A stretch of DNA of 29,184 bases from assembly GCA_027972325.1 (NCBI GenBank), contig JAPMOS010000209.1, positions 22,501-51,684 on the forward strand, read 5' to 3'. The DNA is from Paratrimastix pyriformis. Taxonomy: Eukaryota; Preaxostyla; Paratrimastigidae. A program made the position numbers and the translations under genes. This document shows positions 10,384 to 21,898 of this stretch, piece by piece; positions within the stretch are counted from its first letter, which is position 1; each line of letters opens with the position of its first letter. The notes beneath the pieces are model-generated. The model made no database searches. It was given only the letters and a program-made list of their open reading frames with translations, and was not told the origin of the DNA.

Positions 10384-11473
10384 ATGCTCTGCCGTCTGGC
10401 TCCTCTGTTCCTGTCCCCGGCCCAACTTTTCGTGGTCATTCCTTTCCTTTTTTCTGGATAGTGTCGGGCACATCTCGAAGATCCTGTTTGTTTATCTTGT
10501 GGTCTGTTGCGATGCGTTTGTTCGAATACTCGACCAACAAACCCTCACAGGCGATGTCGTCTGCCGCGTCTGCTCCACTCCCATCGGCGAAGAGTGTCCT
10601 TCTTGCGGCGAAACAATCACTGACCAGTCCGTCTTTATTTTAGCGATCATAATGGCAATGTACTCAACACTTATTAACGTGTCGGTCTACCCCCGGTTTG
10701 TTCAGCGCCAATTGGAGCTGGTCCACTGCCATTGCCCCAACAAAGCACTTGGCTGCGAAGCTGTGCTGGGAGTCCTGTTGGTGGAACGCCACCTGGCCAC
10801 GGAATGCGATTGGCGCGAGGAAGATTGCGAACTGTGCCACGGGAAGGTTCCCCATGCCCTGGTGGGACAGCATCTGTCCACCAGCTGTGCCGCCAAGCCG
10901 GTCCGGCATCGAGTCTCTTCCCCCCCCACCCTCACCCTCGCCCCCCTTTGTTCCACACTCACACGACCCTTCCTTGATCGGGGCGTTCCATCCCCCCCGT
11001 GCGCTTCCCTCGCCTTCCCTTTCCACTCATGGCAGATTCCCTGCGACTACGCCGAGGCCGGCTGCCCGACGCGCTGCCCGCAGGCAGACATGAGCTCCCA
11101 CACCACACCCACACTGAGGTCACCTCCCCGCCCCTTTTTTCTTCTTTTTTTTCTTGGGCGCGATTATGCTCGTCTGCGCCGAGCTGTGCGCCGAGTCCAT
11201 GCGTCTTCGGAATAGCCCCCAGCAGCAGCAGCAGCATCCAACCCAATCGTCTCATCTTTCTCCCCTCCGATCACGCTGGCCACCCGGCCGCTGTGCTCGG
11301 TCGTCGGAGACTTCTTCAGCCACAACCTGAACCGTTGTGTCTCTCAACTGCGGGGCGAGGCTCCCTTCTTCCTGGTGCGCGACCATGATGATGGTGATGG
11401 TGATGATGCCGACTGGGCCTGGGATCTCATCCGGCAACACCCCACCTTCTGCCTCGACCAGCCGCAGAACTGA
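10384..11473 (+). CDS. RING/TRAF-type zinc-finger protein, five exons
   Basis: Exons are 10384-10434, 10462-10501, 10551-10900, 11036-11118 and 11320-11473, giving 225 residues. The join of exons 1-3 builds a compact RING-like finger: CRAHLEDPVCLSCGDVVCRV then CSTPIGEECPSCGETIT. It has the CG-VVCRVC and CPSC pairs; the first pair is C-x2-H and the usual His after CG is Asp, so it is degenerate. Then come TRAF-type zinc fingers: PRFVQRQLELVHCHCPNKAL, LLVERHLATECDWREEDCEL and IPCDYAEAGCPTRCPQADMS. The C-terminal part ends with an acidic stretch and DLIRQHPTFCLDQPQN. TRAF-type proteins are ubiquitin-ligase or signalling adaptors. Donors are GTCATT, GTCTGT, GTCCGG and GTCACC. The first exon and the last intron (201 nt) are the least certain parts. 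TDQSVFILAIIMAMYSTLIN inside exon 3 is unusually hydrophobic and may hide an intron. Confidence 0.72.
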
Positions 11474-11649
11474 GGGCCAGACTTATGTGCAGCCAACAAT
11501 ATTGCCAGGCGAATAAGCCAGATCAGGAAAAGTAAGCTCTCCATCGGGAACCACAATAAAGCTTGGCTGGTCGACACTTTTTCCTCTTTTGACACGAGCA
11601 ACAAGGAGGGAAGTGTTCGGGGGTGGAATTGGCCGACCCGCAGGAAAAG

Positions 11650-14600
11650 ATGCAGAAAGTGACCCTTGTCCTTGCGGCCGAGGGGAAAAAGAAGAAAAAG
11701 GTGACCTTTGCGAGAACCGCGGACTTCGAAGCACTCAAAGACCTGTTGGCACATGAATTCCCCTCGCACTGCATTGCTGAGATCTCCTATGTCAGTGACG
11801 GGGAGAGCTTTGGTCTGTGTCTGGTGCCGAACCGCCATGATTATTCCGCTTCGATCCTCACTGTCCTCTTCCTGTCATCAGTCATCGAGACTGATGCCTC
11901 ACTCGATGGTTATTTCCAGGAAAGCCCGCTCCCACCTTTGAAGATCACCTTTTCTCCTTCGGTTTGTATCCTTTTCACCACCCTGGAACTTGAAAAATTC
12001 TTCCTCTCAGACCTCTCAGACCGCTGCTGGAACTGCGTCAGCCTCCCCCGCCCCGGCCACAGCCGCCCCGCCCGCACCAGCCCCCCCTTCTCCGGCACCT
12101 GTCCCCTCGGAAGATGTTGCTACAAGACCAGCAACAGACCCCCATCCTGTTCAGCCCGCACCCCCGGCCGCTGCCACCAGTACCCCGGCCGAGCCTCCCC
12201 AGGAACCATCCGTCATGCTGTCCCTGCCACCCCTGCCACCCATCCCCGTGCGCACCCTGCACCTGGAGTCGGCCGGGCGCCCCAGGCGGACGATCGAGAT
12301 TCCGACAGAGCGGGCCGCGGTATTGAGGCTGGACGAATTCAAGGGGCTGCTGGCCGATCAGTTTGAGGGGCTGCCCGTGGACGGGGCTGCCTTTGAGAGG
12401 CCCGGCAAGGAAGTCGCCGGTCCGTCGTGTGTTTCGAGGGAACGGGCGGGCGGGGCCAGGAGAGGCCGCTTGGGCGAGGAAGCATTTCAAGTCACTCCAC
12501 AATCAGGTGCGGATTCTCACTCTCGTGCTTTTCTTCCCCCCAGTTCTGGACAGCGACGAGGCTCTCCACACCCTGCTCACCTCGGGTCCCGCCGAGGCCG
12601 TGGTGCGCGTCGTGCTGCGGAACCTCAGCGACGCCGAGCGGCGCGAACGGAAGAAACTCAAGAAGCAGAAGCAGAAGGAGCGCCGCCAGACGGAGACTGA
12701 TGGCGGCCTCGCTGAGGGGGAGTCGGCAAAGACACAGCCCGGGGTGGATGGTCTGTTGCCGAGTCCTCCCGTCGTGTTGATGATGATGACGATGATCAGG
12801 ATGATGATCAGGGTGATGGTGGTGATGATGATGATCGTGATGTGGTCACACGGGGACGAACAGCAGACAGTTCCTCCCCCATGACCTCACCACATTGCCT
12901 CCGATCCGTTCACTGGCACTCACCCCATCCAGCCGAGGTCGCTGCTCCGGGGACCACTACCGACACCGCCGTTGCGCCAGTCGACCTGACCCCGATTCCA
13001 GACCCTGCCCCCGCCGCCCCGGCTCTCGCTCCCGGCCTGCCAGCGCCCGACCCGGCCGACCTGGACGTCGCCCAGCTGGCGCTGCGCCTCAACGCCCTGG
13101 CCGCCAAGGACGACGAACTTCAGGCGGACGAGGTCCTGCTCACCCCGCCCCACTCGTTCCCAGGGCGCTCTGTGTGCGTGTGGGAGGGGGGGAAGGGGGA
13201 AGGGGGAAGGGGAAGGGGATCCACCTTCACCTCCTCACACCGCCTCCCTCCTTTCCTTCTTTCCTCTCCTCGTAGGTGATTCGGTGGAGCGTTGCCATGC
13301 AGGCGGTCCCGGAGGCCGCCGACCTGGCCACCAACCCGCTGGGACCCGTGCGCTCCGCCGCCCAGAAGATTGTGTCCGCCTCTGTGCATGCTACCCACCC
13401 CCCCCCCCCCCCCACCCCCATATCCTTTCTACATCCCATTCCGCGCGCCCTCCACCTGCCGCGGCATCATCTCTCAGACCTCCACAAAACACCCCATCGA
13501 ACATCCCACATCCCCGCATCCATCTCACGGCGACACACCCCCGCAAACGCACTCGCAGCCGTCTCCTGGAGCACCCCTGCGTGCTGGCCCACCCCCTGCC
13601 AGCCGAGGCGCTTCTGGGCGCTACCCTGGTCATGACCCGCGCCTCATCCGACTCGGCCGCCGCCCTGGCCCGTGCCGGTGCCGTGGCGTCCCTCCTGGCG
13701 CTGTTGACCCGTCACGCGACCCAAGAGCGGGTCATTCTTGCAGCCATCCATACCCTGGCCCCACTGAGTGCCCACCCCGAGGGTCTGGAGGCCCTGGCAA
13801 GCCCGGAGGCGGTCAAACTGTTGGTCGGCTTCTTGGGCCACAAAAACCACGACGTGGCCCTGCTGGCGGTCCGCAGTCCATTCATCTCCCCCTGCTTCCC
13901 ACCCCCGCGGACCTCCGTGCTCACTCACTTTGTTGTTGTGGTGGTGTGTCTCCCTCCCCAGGTAACGGCCCTGGCCCACTGCGCCGCTGACACCCGCTTT
14001 GCGCTGCATCTGCAACGCGCCGGGGCGGAGAAGCCGCTTGTGCGTCTGCTCGAGCAGCCCTTCATCGCCGACAACCTGGCCGGTGCCTCGGCTGCCATGG
14101 CGGCCATCCATGCCCTGTGCCTCAACAGGTCCGGTCGCTCGTCTTTTTTGACCCTTTTGCGGTCTGGTATGTTCTGCGCTTTTTGTTCGTCGCCTGTCAT
14201 GTGTTGTGTACTTTTTTATGTGTTCACGCTGGTACCTCTTTGCCTTTTGTTAAACTCACTCAATTTGCGCACTGTTCCGCCTGCCGGAGTCGGCCTTCAC
14301 CCAAAATCACATGGGTTTTCACCGATCCCTCGATCCCTCGCTCCGCTTGGTGTGTGTGCGCGCGCGCAGTGCCGCCTGCCGGACGTCCTTCATCAAATCG
14401 GGTCTCCCCGCCGCCTCCGTGCACCTGCTCTCCAAGGCGGTCCTGACAAGCCACCCCGCGGCCCTGCGGACCCTGCTGGCCCTAGTGGGGATCATCGCGG
14501 CTGAGGACACGACGGGAAATTCGCTGGGTCGGGCGGGTGCGGCTGTTCCCCTGGTGCGGCTGGCCGATGGGGCCCTGGTTACATCCGACCCGGCCGTGGC

Positions 14601-15717
14601 CGAGGCCGTCTTGGGGGCCTGGCGCAACTGCATGGTCAACGAGCATAACCAGGCCCTGTTCGCCCGCGCCGTCCGTTCATCCACCGGGGTGTCGGGGTGG
14701 GAGCGAAGGGTATGGGGCTGTGTCACGGAGGGCCAGTTTTGACACCCTTTGGTTTTTTTTTTTTTGAAACGCTCACACCTCTGCGCGATATACCCACCCA
14801 CATCCCTCCTTTCACAGGGTGCCCTGCCGCCCCTGATTCGGCTGCTGAACCACCCGCTGGTCCTGTCCACCGAGGGCGCCGCCGAGAACGCCATCGCCTG
14901 CCTCTCGCTCCTGACCATGTCCCCCGAGCATGTCCGCCAGGCCCGCAAGCTGGGTGTGGCCCCCATTCTGGTGCGGCTGCTGTCCCACCCGACGGTGGTC
15001 AACAGCCTGCCCGTGGCCGACGTGACCTTGTGCTCGATCCTCAACGTGGCCCAGCAGGACCCGGACGATGTCCTGGGCAAGGCGGGCCTCTCCGAGCCAT
15101 ACATCCAGTTCATCCAGAACCGGATCGTCTCGGCCTCGCCCAAGCTGGCCGACATGATCTTCGGCGGGCTGGCCAACCTGTGTGGGCCCCGCGGCGCCAA
15201 GATGCTCGAACAGCCGGGGCTCGTGCCGGCCTTCATGCGCATCTTCCAGCGGCCCGGGATGGTGGACGCCTGCCCCGAGTCGGCCCAGGTCCGACTCCGA
15301 CTCTTCCCGTCAGCACACCCAACAACTTATGGGATCGCTCGTCCCATAATTTTTTTCTTTGCTTCTTCACAGGGTGCTTTCCAGGCCATCGCCAACATGT
15401 GCCACGAGGAACGGGTTCGGCTGGCCTTCCTGGAGGCCGGCCTCGAGCCTCTGATGGTTGGCCACCAGCGCAAGACCCAGTGGGGTCCGGACCTCCGCGA
15501 GGCATACGAGCAGGCACTGTCGGCCTTGCGCGGGGAGGCAAAGGCACGCGCCAACCAGGCCGCCCTCGATTTCCTGCGCCTGTTGGGCATCGGGCCGAAC
15601 GGCGAGGCCCTGGGCACCAGCCCGCTTGCTGGACTCACCGGAGGCGATGAAGACGACGACGACGAGGAGGAGGAGGTGAAAAAACCGAAGAAGAAGGCAC
15701 ACCGCAAGAAGCACTGA
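11650..15717 (+). CDS. Double PB1-like plus armadillo-repeat protein, eleven exons
   Basis: Exons are 11650-11812, 11882-11961, 12011-12419, 12544-12750, 12933-13132, 13276-13373, 13559-13868, 13962-14128, 14370-14670, 14818-15288 and 15373-15717. All phases match and give 916 residues. Residues 1-80 look like a PB1 domain (KVTLVLAAEGKKKKKVTFAR ... EISYVSDGESFVIETDASLD). After an Ala/Pro linker a second copy follows (VRTLHLESAGRPRRTIEIPT ... GKEVAVLDSDEALHTLL), then a Lys-rich helix. From about residue 330 come armadillo-type helical repeats: ARAGAVASLLALLTRHATQE, RAGAEKPLVRLLEQPFIADN, GALPPLIRLLNHPLVLSTEG and GLVPAFMRIFQRPGM. The C-terminus is an acidic run followed by a basic one (KKPKKKAHRKKH), a possible nuclear signal. 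PB1 and ARM domains both bind proteins, so a scaffold role is inferred. I know no family with this order. Intron 4 holds a short GAT repeat (about 12780-12840). Confidence 0.85.
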
Positions 15718-16075
15718 ACCACGTAATGATGTGGACTCGCATTTATTTAAACCCCGATTTTCTTCCCTTTTATTTGACCTCGGTCGTTCTTCGAACGAAA
15801 GACCTCGGCAGAACGTATTACAAGATCATCGAGGGAAACTGACTTGGACGAAGCAACCAGGATCCTCGAAGATTTAGAAAGAGGGTTGATTGGTGTTGCG
15901 AACACAAATTGGGTGATAAAACCTTTTGCGATTCTTTCTCATGGCTCCTTAGTTAGCCTCACACGAGGCTGCATTAACACGAGAATGAATGAATGAGTCC
16001 GTTCCCGCGCGCCGTGGGCGGTTTGCCGGAAGGGGTCGGCAGCGGCAGGGCCAAGCCAACACACTCTCATCCACC
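15718..16075. other. Spacer between the armadillo gene and Crooked neck
   Basis: This AT-richer stretch contains the ARM 3' flank and the Crooked neck 5' leader. The arms AGACCTCGG and CCGAAGGTC-like segments near 15775-15810 are too short to call a structure. No gene is seen. Confidence 0.3.
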
Positions 16076-18653
16076 ATGGACCCAGTGAAAAGGAGAGCCG
16101 GCCAGGTGCAGAACAAAACTCCGGCACCCGTTCAGATCACGGCCGAGCAGATTTTGCTCAAGACCAAAGAACGGCAGGAGAAAGAACCCGCACCTCCGGC
16201 ACAGAAGATTACTGATGTGGACGAGCTGAACGACTTCCGGTCTGGCTGATCCTCGCGGGCTCGCCTTAACTAGCCCGCAATAGTCTCCGAAAGAGGAAAC
16301 AGTTTGAGGATCGTGTCCGTCAACAGCGGTACAACATCAATGTGTGGCTGAAATATGCTGCCTTTGAGGAGAGCCAACACGATTTCCGAAGGTCGGTATC
16401 TTTTTTTGTGGGGGGTTTCTATTGAACGGCGGCACTTTCAGGGCCCGGTCGGTCTTCGAGCGCACTTTGGATGTCGATCCACGCAACCCCACCGTGTATA
16501 TCAAGTACGCAGAGATGGAGACCCGCTACAAGCATTTCAACCATGCCCGCAATGTTTGGAATCGGGCCATCACACAACTCCCACGAGTTGACATTTTCTG
16601 GTCCGCCTCATCTTTTCTTCATCGCAGATCTTTACTCTGACCTCCAGGTACAAGTACACCTTTTTCGAAGAAATGCTGGGCAACATCCCCGCAGCCCGCC
16701 AGATCTTCGATCGGTGGATGGGCTGGAAGCCCGACACACCTGCCTGGATCGCCTTTGTTAAGCTCGAGATGCGTTACCACGAGCACGAGCGGGCACGCCA
16801 GATCCTCGAACGCTGTCTGTGTGGCTCTCACCCCCACCCACATTACCACACCCGTCCCATCATCACACGCATGTTGTTGGTATGGTCGACCAGACCCACC
16901 GTTCTTGAGAACCCCCCTGTCATCCGGATTGCCACCCATGCCCAACTGCCTCATGCGCACATTCCAGTACCTCATCATCACGGGCGGTCATTCGGATGTC
17001 ACCCCATCACTGAACTCACCGGCTCACTCTGCACTTGATTTTCTCTTCCACCCCTTCCTCTGTTCGTCCACACCACAGTCATCCAGTGCCACCCACCCGG
17101 TCCTCCCGTCGTTTATGGAGAGTCACCGACTCACCCTCTGCACTCTTTTCCCTCCTTCCTCCTTCCTCTGTTCGTCCACTCCCAGTCATCCAGTGCCACC
17201 CACCCGGTCCTCCCGTCGGACCTGAAGTCACCGACTCACCCTCTGCACTCTTTTCCCTCTTTCCCCTCCAGTCATCCAGTGCCACCCGGTCCTCCCGTCG
17301 TACCTGAAGTACGCCAAGTTCCTGGAGAAGAACCTGCATGATATCGAGGGCGCCCGGGCCATCTACCAGCGGGCCTACGCTGAGCTGGGCCTGACCTTCG
17401 CCAACACCGACCAGTACTACTGCGCCTTCGCCCAGTTCGAGGAGCGCCGAAGCAGGTCCGCCGCCGGTCGGGGGGGGAGGAGGAGGAGGGAGGAGGAGGG
17501 AGGGGGGGAGGGAGGGGAGGAGGGGGAGGAGGGGGAGAGGGCAGTGGGAGAGGGGCAGTGGGAGGGGCAGTGGGAGGGGGAGAGGGAGGGGGAGGGATGT
17601 TGGGTGGTTGCATGACGATGGTTGGAAGGGTGAGTTGGACAAAACCCGAGGAAAACAGTCGCCGTCTGGCCCAAGAACACACACACGGGCTGCAGATTTC
17701 CTGTGTGAGCGGACGCTGTCCCGCCCGCCCACTCATTTCCTCCCCCTCTCTCCCCTTCCCCCGACTCCCAGGTCGAGCGTGCCCGGACGCTGTACCGCTT
17801 CGCACTGGAGCACCTGCCTCGGACCCAGGCCCCGCGGCTCTACGCCATGTTCGCCCAGTTTGAGAAGCAGCATGGTGATCGGGCCGCCATCGAGGACGTC
17901 ATCGTCTCCAAGCGCAGGTTCCAGTACGAGCAGGTCTGGATGGCCGGGAGCATCGGCCATCATCATCATCATCACCACCACCACCACCACCACCACCACC
18001 ACCACCACCACCACCACCACCACCACCACCACCACCACCACCACCACCACCACCACCATCACCATCACCATCACCACCACCATCACCACCACCATCACCA
18101 CCATCACCATCACCATCACCATCACCAGCATCATCATCATCATCAGCCAATCATCATCATCATGCGGGGTGGTGGTGACGCACAGAGCTGAAGGCCGACA
18201 AGTGCAACTACGACGTCTGGTTCGACTACGCCCGGCTGGAGGAGTCCCAGGGCAACCCAGAGCACGTCCGCCCCCCCCCCCCCCCCCCCCCCCCTTCCTC
18301 TTGGCCCCAGTAGACCACAGACCCCCCACAGACCCCACAGCCGATCCGGAGGTCCATCCCTAACCTTCATCTTGTGTTTCATCGCGCGCACTCACGCGCA
18401 TACCCATCTCCCGCACGCAGATCCGGGAGGTCTACCAGCGGGCCATCTCGTGCGTGCCCCCCGAGGAGGACAAGCGGCTCTGGCGGCGGTACATCTACCT
18501 GTGGATCAACTTCGCCATGTACGAGGAGCTCGAGGCCAAGGTCAGTATGTGTAGTGTCGACGGGTGTATCTATGCGTCTCTGCGTCTCTGCGTCTCTGTG
18601 TTCAACCATCATCATCATCATCCAATCATCATCCAATCATCATCCAATCATCC

Positions 18654-18704
<51 letters not shown>

Positions 18705-19329
18705 ATCATCATCCAATCATCATCCAATCATCATCCAATCATCATCCAATCATCATCCAATCATCATCCAATCATCATCCAATCATCATTCATCATCATC
18801 ATCATCCGCATGCCCCTCGCAGGACGATGCCCGTGCGGAGCGGATCTACCAGCTGTGCATCGACAATGTCATCCCCCACACCAAGTTCACCTTCGCCAAG
18901 ATGTGGGTCCTCTACTCGCAGTTCCTCGTCCGCCAGAAGAAGCTCCCCGAGGCGCGGGCCCTCCTCGGCCGGGCCATCCGTCCGTATGCCGCCTCCTCGA
19001 TGCGTGCCACTGTGTTTTGTTCTGTGCTGTTTGATGCTCCCCCGAGGCGCGGGCCCTCCTCGGCCGGGCCATCCGTCCGTATGCCGCCTCCTCGATGTGT
19101 CTTGTTTGATGCTCCCGAGGCGCGTGCCCTCCTCGGTCATCATCCACCACCACAACAACAACAACAACAACATCATCATCATCATCATCACCATCTCATC
19201 ACCATCATATCACCATCTTCATCATCACCATCATATCATCATCACATCTTCATCATCACCTTCATCATCATCACCTTCATCATCATCATCATCATCCAGT
19301 CATCATCATCATCCGATCATCATCATCCG

Positions 19330-19399
<70 letters not shown>

Positions 19400-20447
19400 C
19401 CTTCACCTTCACCTTCACCTTCATCACCATCATCACCTTCATCACCTTCACCTTCATCACCATCTTCATCGTCATTCACCCGGTCATCTTCATCATCCCA
19501 TCCCACCCACCCGACAGGCACCTGCCCCAAGCACCGCATCTTCCGCCACGCGATCGAACTCGAGACCCAACTTGGTGCCGTCAACGCCTGCCGCCAGCTG
19601 CACCAGCGGTACATCATGTGGGCCCCCACGGCCTCCGCCGCCTGGGTGCGGTTCGCCGAGTTCGAGACCGACCTGGGTGAGGTTGACCGGGCGAGGGCCA
19701 TTTACGATATGGCCGCAAACCAGGCCGCGATGGATGTCCCCGAGGCCATTTGGAAGGCATATATCGACATGGAGATCGCCCAGGCGAACCCGGAGGGGGT
19801 CAGGGGTCCGTTTTGCCCTGCCATGGCCACAGGAGAGGGACTTCCACCTCCTCAATTCATCATCCACTCCTTCCTGTCCGATTGATCAGTCCCTTGACTC
19901 ACCTCACCATCACCTCACCACCCACCACCCACCACCCACCACCCATCACCCATCACCCATCACCCATCACCATCACCTCACCTCACCTCACCTCACCTGT
20001 GCATTCGCGTATCCGATTCTTGCTCGGGGCGGGGCGGTCCGCAGCCATTTACGAGCGGCTGCTGGGCCGGGCGGGCACAGTCAAGGTGTGGGTCAGCTAC
20101 GCGCTCTTCGAGACCGACAACGACCCTGCCCTCGCCCGGTCCGCACCCCCCACCCCACCCCTTCCGCTCAGACCGTTGCTCCTCCTCCTCATTCCTCCTC
20201 CTCACCCTCCTCCTCCTCCCTCCTCCCTCCTCCTCCCTCCTCCCTCCTCCTCTCCTCCTCCTCATTGTCATTGTCATTGTCACTTTGGGGCTCCTTGCTC
20301 ACCATCTGACTTCCCGGGTGGTGGCCTGGTGCGCCGTGAAAACGGGACGGGGGGATGCTGTGGCTGCATTGCTTATTGCAGGGCCGTCTTCGAGCGGGGC
20401 TACAAGACCATCCCCAAGGACATGCCTGATGAGCGGGTCCGCTGATC

Positions 20448-20478
<31 letters not shown>

Positions 20479-21497
20479 ACACACTTCGACATCTCTGTTT
20501 TTTTGTTTTCCCGTTACTCCTTTCCTTCTTTTACACGACACACACACACACACAGACCACCGTCGCATAGAGCTCTGTGCCTGAGTGTGTGCGCGATGAG
20601 GGCGCCACCACCCACTGACTCACCACATCCCACTTTCAATGTTGTGCCCGTGATGGGCGGATGTGTGTCGTGATGGGTGGATGGGTGTGCAGGCCACTCT
20701 GCTGGACAGCTGGCGCGACTTTGAGGAGCGCTACGGGACCCCGAGACCCAGGCCACAGTCAGGTCGGTAACCCACATCACCGCCCTCCGCCCCAGACCCG
20801 GCCCTGGCGGACCCGGCCCTGGCCAGGAATCCTACACACCCCATCTTCAGCCATCAGCCATCATCTTCATCATCACCACCCACCACAACCACAACCACCA
20901 ACCACCACCGTTCCACTATGCCCCGCACTCAATCCCTTCCCGCCCCCACCCCACCCCACACAGGTCGAAGCTCCCCACCCGGCAGAAGAAGCAGCGTCCC
21001 ATCGTGGGCCCCGACGGCCAGGTGCAGGGCTGGGAGGAATACATCGCCTACACCTTCCCCGAGGACGCCGCCCAGGCCCGCTCCAAGATGCTGGCCAAGG
21101 CCAAGGCGTGGAAACTCAAGCAGCAGCAGCAGCAACGCCGGCTGACCGAGGGCGGCAGCGGGGAGGAGCCTCAGGAGGAGATCGACACGGAGACGGGGGC
21201 TGCCAGCACCGAGGGGCGACGGCGGCGGCGGCTGGGGCTGGGGATGAGCCTGACTTGTTGACGGACGCAGATTTGGCGGCGCTGGCTGAGGTGGGCGGAC
21301 CCAAGCCAGAGAAGATGGACGAGGAGGACGAGGGCGAGAAGCCCTCCGCCGCCCCCGCGCAACCCGAGACGGAGAAGGCGGGTGGCGCGGAGGGGCAGGG
21401 CGAGGGTGCGGACAGGAAGCCGACGGGCAAGGAGGAGGCGGAGGACGAGGGGGAGGGGGAGCAGCAGGCGATGGCGAAGGAGGCCGAGAGCCACTAA
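16076..21497 (+). CDS. CRNKL1: Crooked neck / CLF1 pre-mRNA splicing factor (HAT repeats), fourteen exons
   Basis: Exons are 16076-16239, 16284-16391, 16442-16600, 16648-16814, 17272-17455, 17772-17933, 18188-18265, 18421-18540, 18823-18979, 19518-19805, 20045-20138, 20382-20436, 20693-20762 and 20964-21497. The order and spacing of HAT repeats match the family from end to end: [151 protein letters not shown] and [20 protein letters not shown]. The protein acts in the nucleus in the NineTeen/Prp19-linked spliceosome complex. Its C-terminus has a Gln run and a long acidic tail. Three places need one more base to stay in frame: the end of exon 5 (about 17450), exon 13 (about 20742, in a C run) and exon 14 (about 21214, in a G run). 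The gene is normally essential, so assembly error is likelier than loss. Exon 7 uses an unusual acceptor (CACAGAG). Confidence 0.93.
17080..17305 (+). repeat. Tandem copies of the exon 5 acceptor edge in a Crooked neck intron
   Basis: The segment GTCATCCAGTGCCACCC...CGGTCCTCCCGTCG appears about three times (near 17081, 17184 and 17271). The copies are separated by about 90-100 nt of related sequence (CACCGACTCACCCTCTGCAC). The last copy is the true start of exon 5; the earlier ones also carry a preceding CAG and add three bases (ACC) inside. They look like local duplications of the intron/exon boundary. Confidence 0.8.
17467..17600. repeat. G-rich (GGAGGA / GGGGAG) tract
   Basis: A purine-only stretch of over 100 nt in the intron after exon 5, made of repeated GGAG and GGGAG units with G runs of up to seven. 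Confidence 0.9.
17957..18150. repeat. (CAC/CAT)n triplet repeat in a Crooked neck intron
   Basis: About 60 triplets between exons 6 and 7. A frame continuous with exon 6 reads as a poly-His run; splicing at 17934 removes it. A poly-C run follows at about 18271-18294, in the next intron. Confidence 0.95.
18605..18810. repeat. (ATC)n with CCAATCATCAT higher-order units
   Basis: Pure ATC triplets in the middle (about 18655-18700), flanked on both sides by repeats of ATCATCCA, in the intron before exon 9. Confidence 0.95.
18945..19137 (+). repeat. Exon 9 donor edge duplicated into the following intron
   Basis: The sequence spanning the end of exon 9 and its donor (from CCCGAGGCGCGGGCCCTCCT to GCCGCCTCCTCGATG) occurs at 18949-19001 and again at about 19040-19096. 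A third truncated copy (CCCGAGGCGCGTGCCCTCCT) is at about 19115-19136. Each full copy includes the GTCCGT donor. Confidence 0.85.
19140..19500. repeat. Compound ATC / CAA / TTC triplet repeat
   Basis: A long compound microsatellite with (ACA)n, (ATC)n and (CTTCAC)n blocks fills the intron before exon 10 and ends about 20 nt before the acceptor. Confidence 0.95.
19895..20000. repeat. CACC/CATC/CACCT short tandem repeats
   Basis: Imperfect heptamers (CACCCAC, CCATCAC) and CCTCA pentamers in the intron before exon 11. Confidence 0.85.
20442..20560. repeat. Poly-C, (CA)n and a second (CA)n
   Basis: About 19 C then a CA run, plus another CA run near 20537-20553, in the intron between exons 12 and 13. 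Confidence 0.9.
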
Positions 21498-21885
21498 ACA
21501 CCTGGACTCGTTCTATCCCAACCCTCATACCCCCCCCCCCAACCCACCCAACCCACCCACCCGGATGAGTTTGTCAAACCAAAAATCGTGTCGCCTCTCT
21601 CTCTCTTCCTCTTGACACGGGTGGGAGGAGCCCGCCTCATGTTTATACGGAAAACCGAGAAAAAAAAATCCCCTCTCATGATGGCAGCCTCCTCCTCGGC
21701 TGGAGGGTGCTGGACTCCTCCCATTATGGGCGGTTTCGGGCGCCGTGGTGGTCTCACGCCTGCACAGCGCACGGGCCGTCCACGACTGGATGCAGGCCTT
21801 GATGGCCGACCATGCGGAGGACGGCCAGCGCATCATGCACAGATCAGCTGCTCGATGCGCCGACTTCGACCTCGATATGAGGGGG
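21498..21885. other. Crooked neck 3' flank
   Basis: This contains a C-rich stretch (CCCAACCCACCC units near 21532-21562) directly after the stop codon. I see no gene; frames open across it are short or run through the tRNA genes. Confidence 0.35.
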
Positions 21886-21893
21886 AAAAAAAA
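21886..21893 (-). terminator. Pol III terminator of tRNA-Gly
   Basis: A run of eight T on the minus strand, beginning six nucleotides past the tRNA-Gly 3' end. Confidence 0.8.
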
Positions 21894-21898
21894 GATGA

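Noticed and set aside
12779-12840. GAT-rich stretch as a CRISPR-like or coding acidic repeat
   Set aside because: It is a short, imperfect GAT microsatellite between ARM exons 4 and 5, whose phases match across it; there are no spacers.
17847-18191. Open frame with a very long poly-His run continuous with Crooked neck exon 6
   Set aside because: The His run is an intronic CAC/CAT repeat. Splicing from 17934 to 18188 restores the conserved HAT-repeat sequence ([17 protein letters not shown]).
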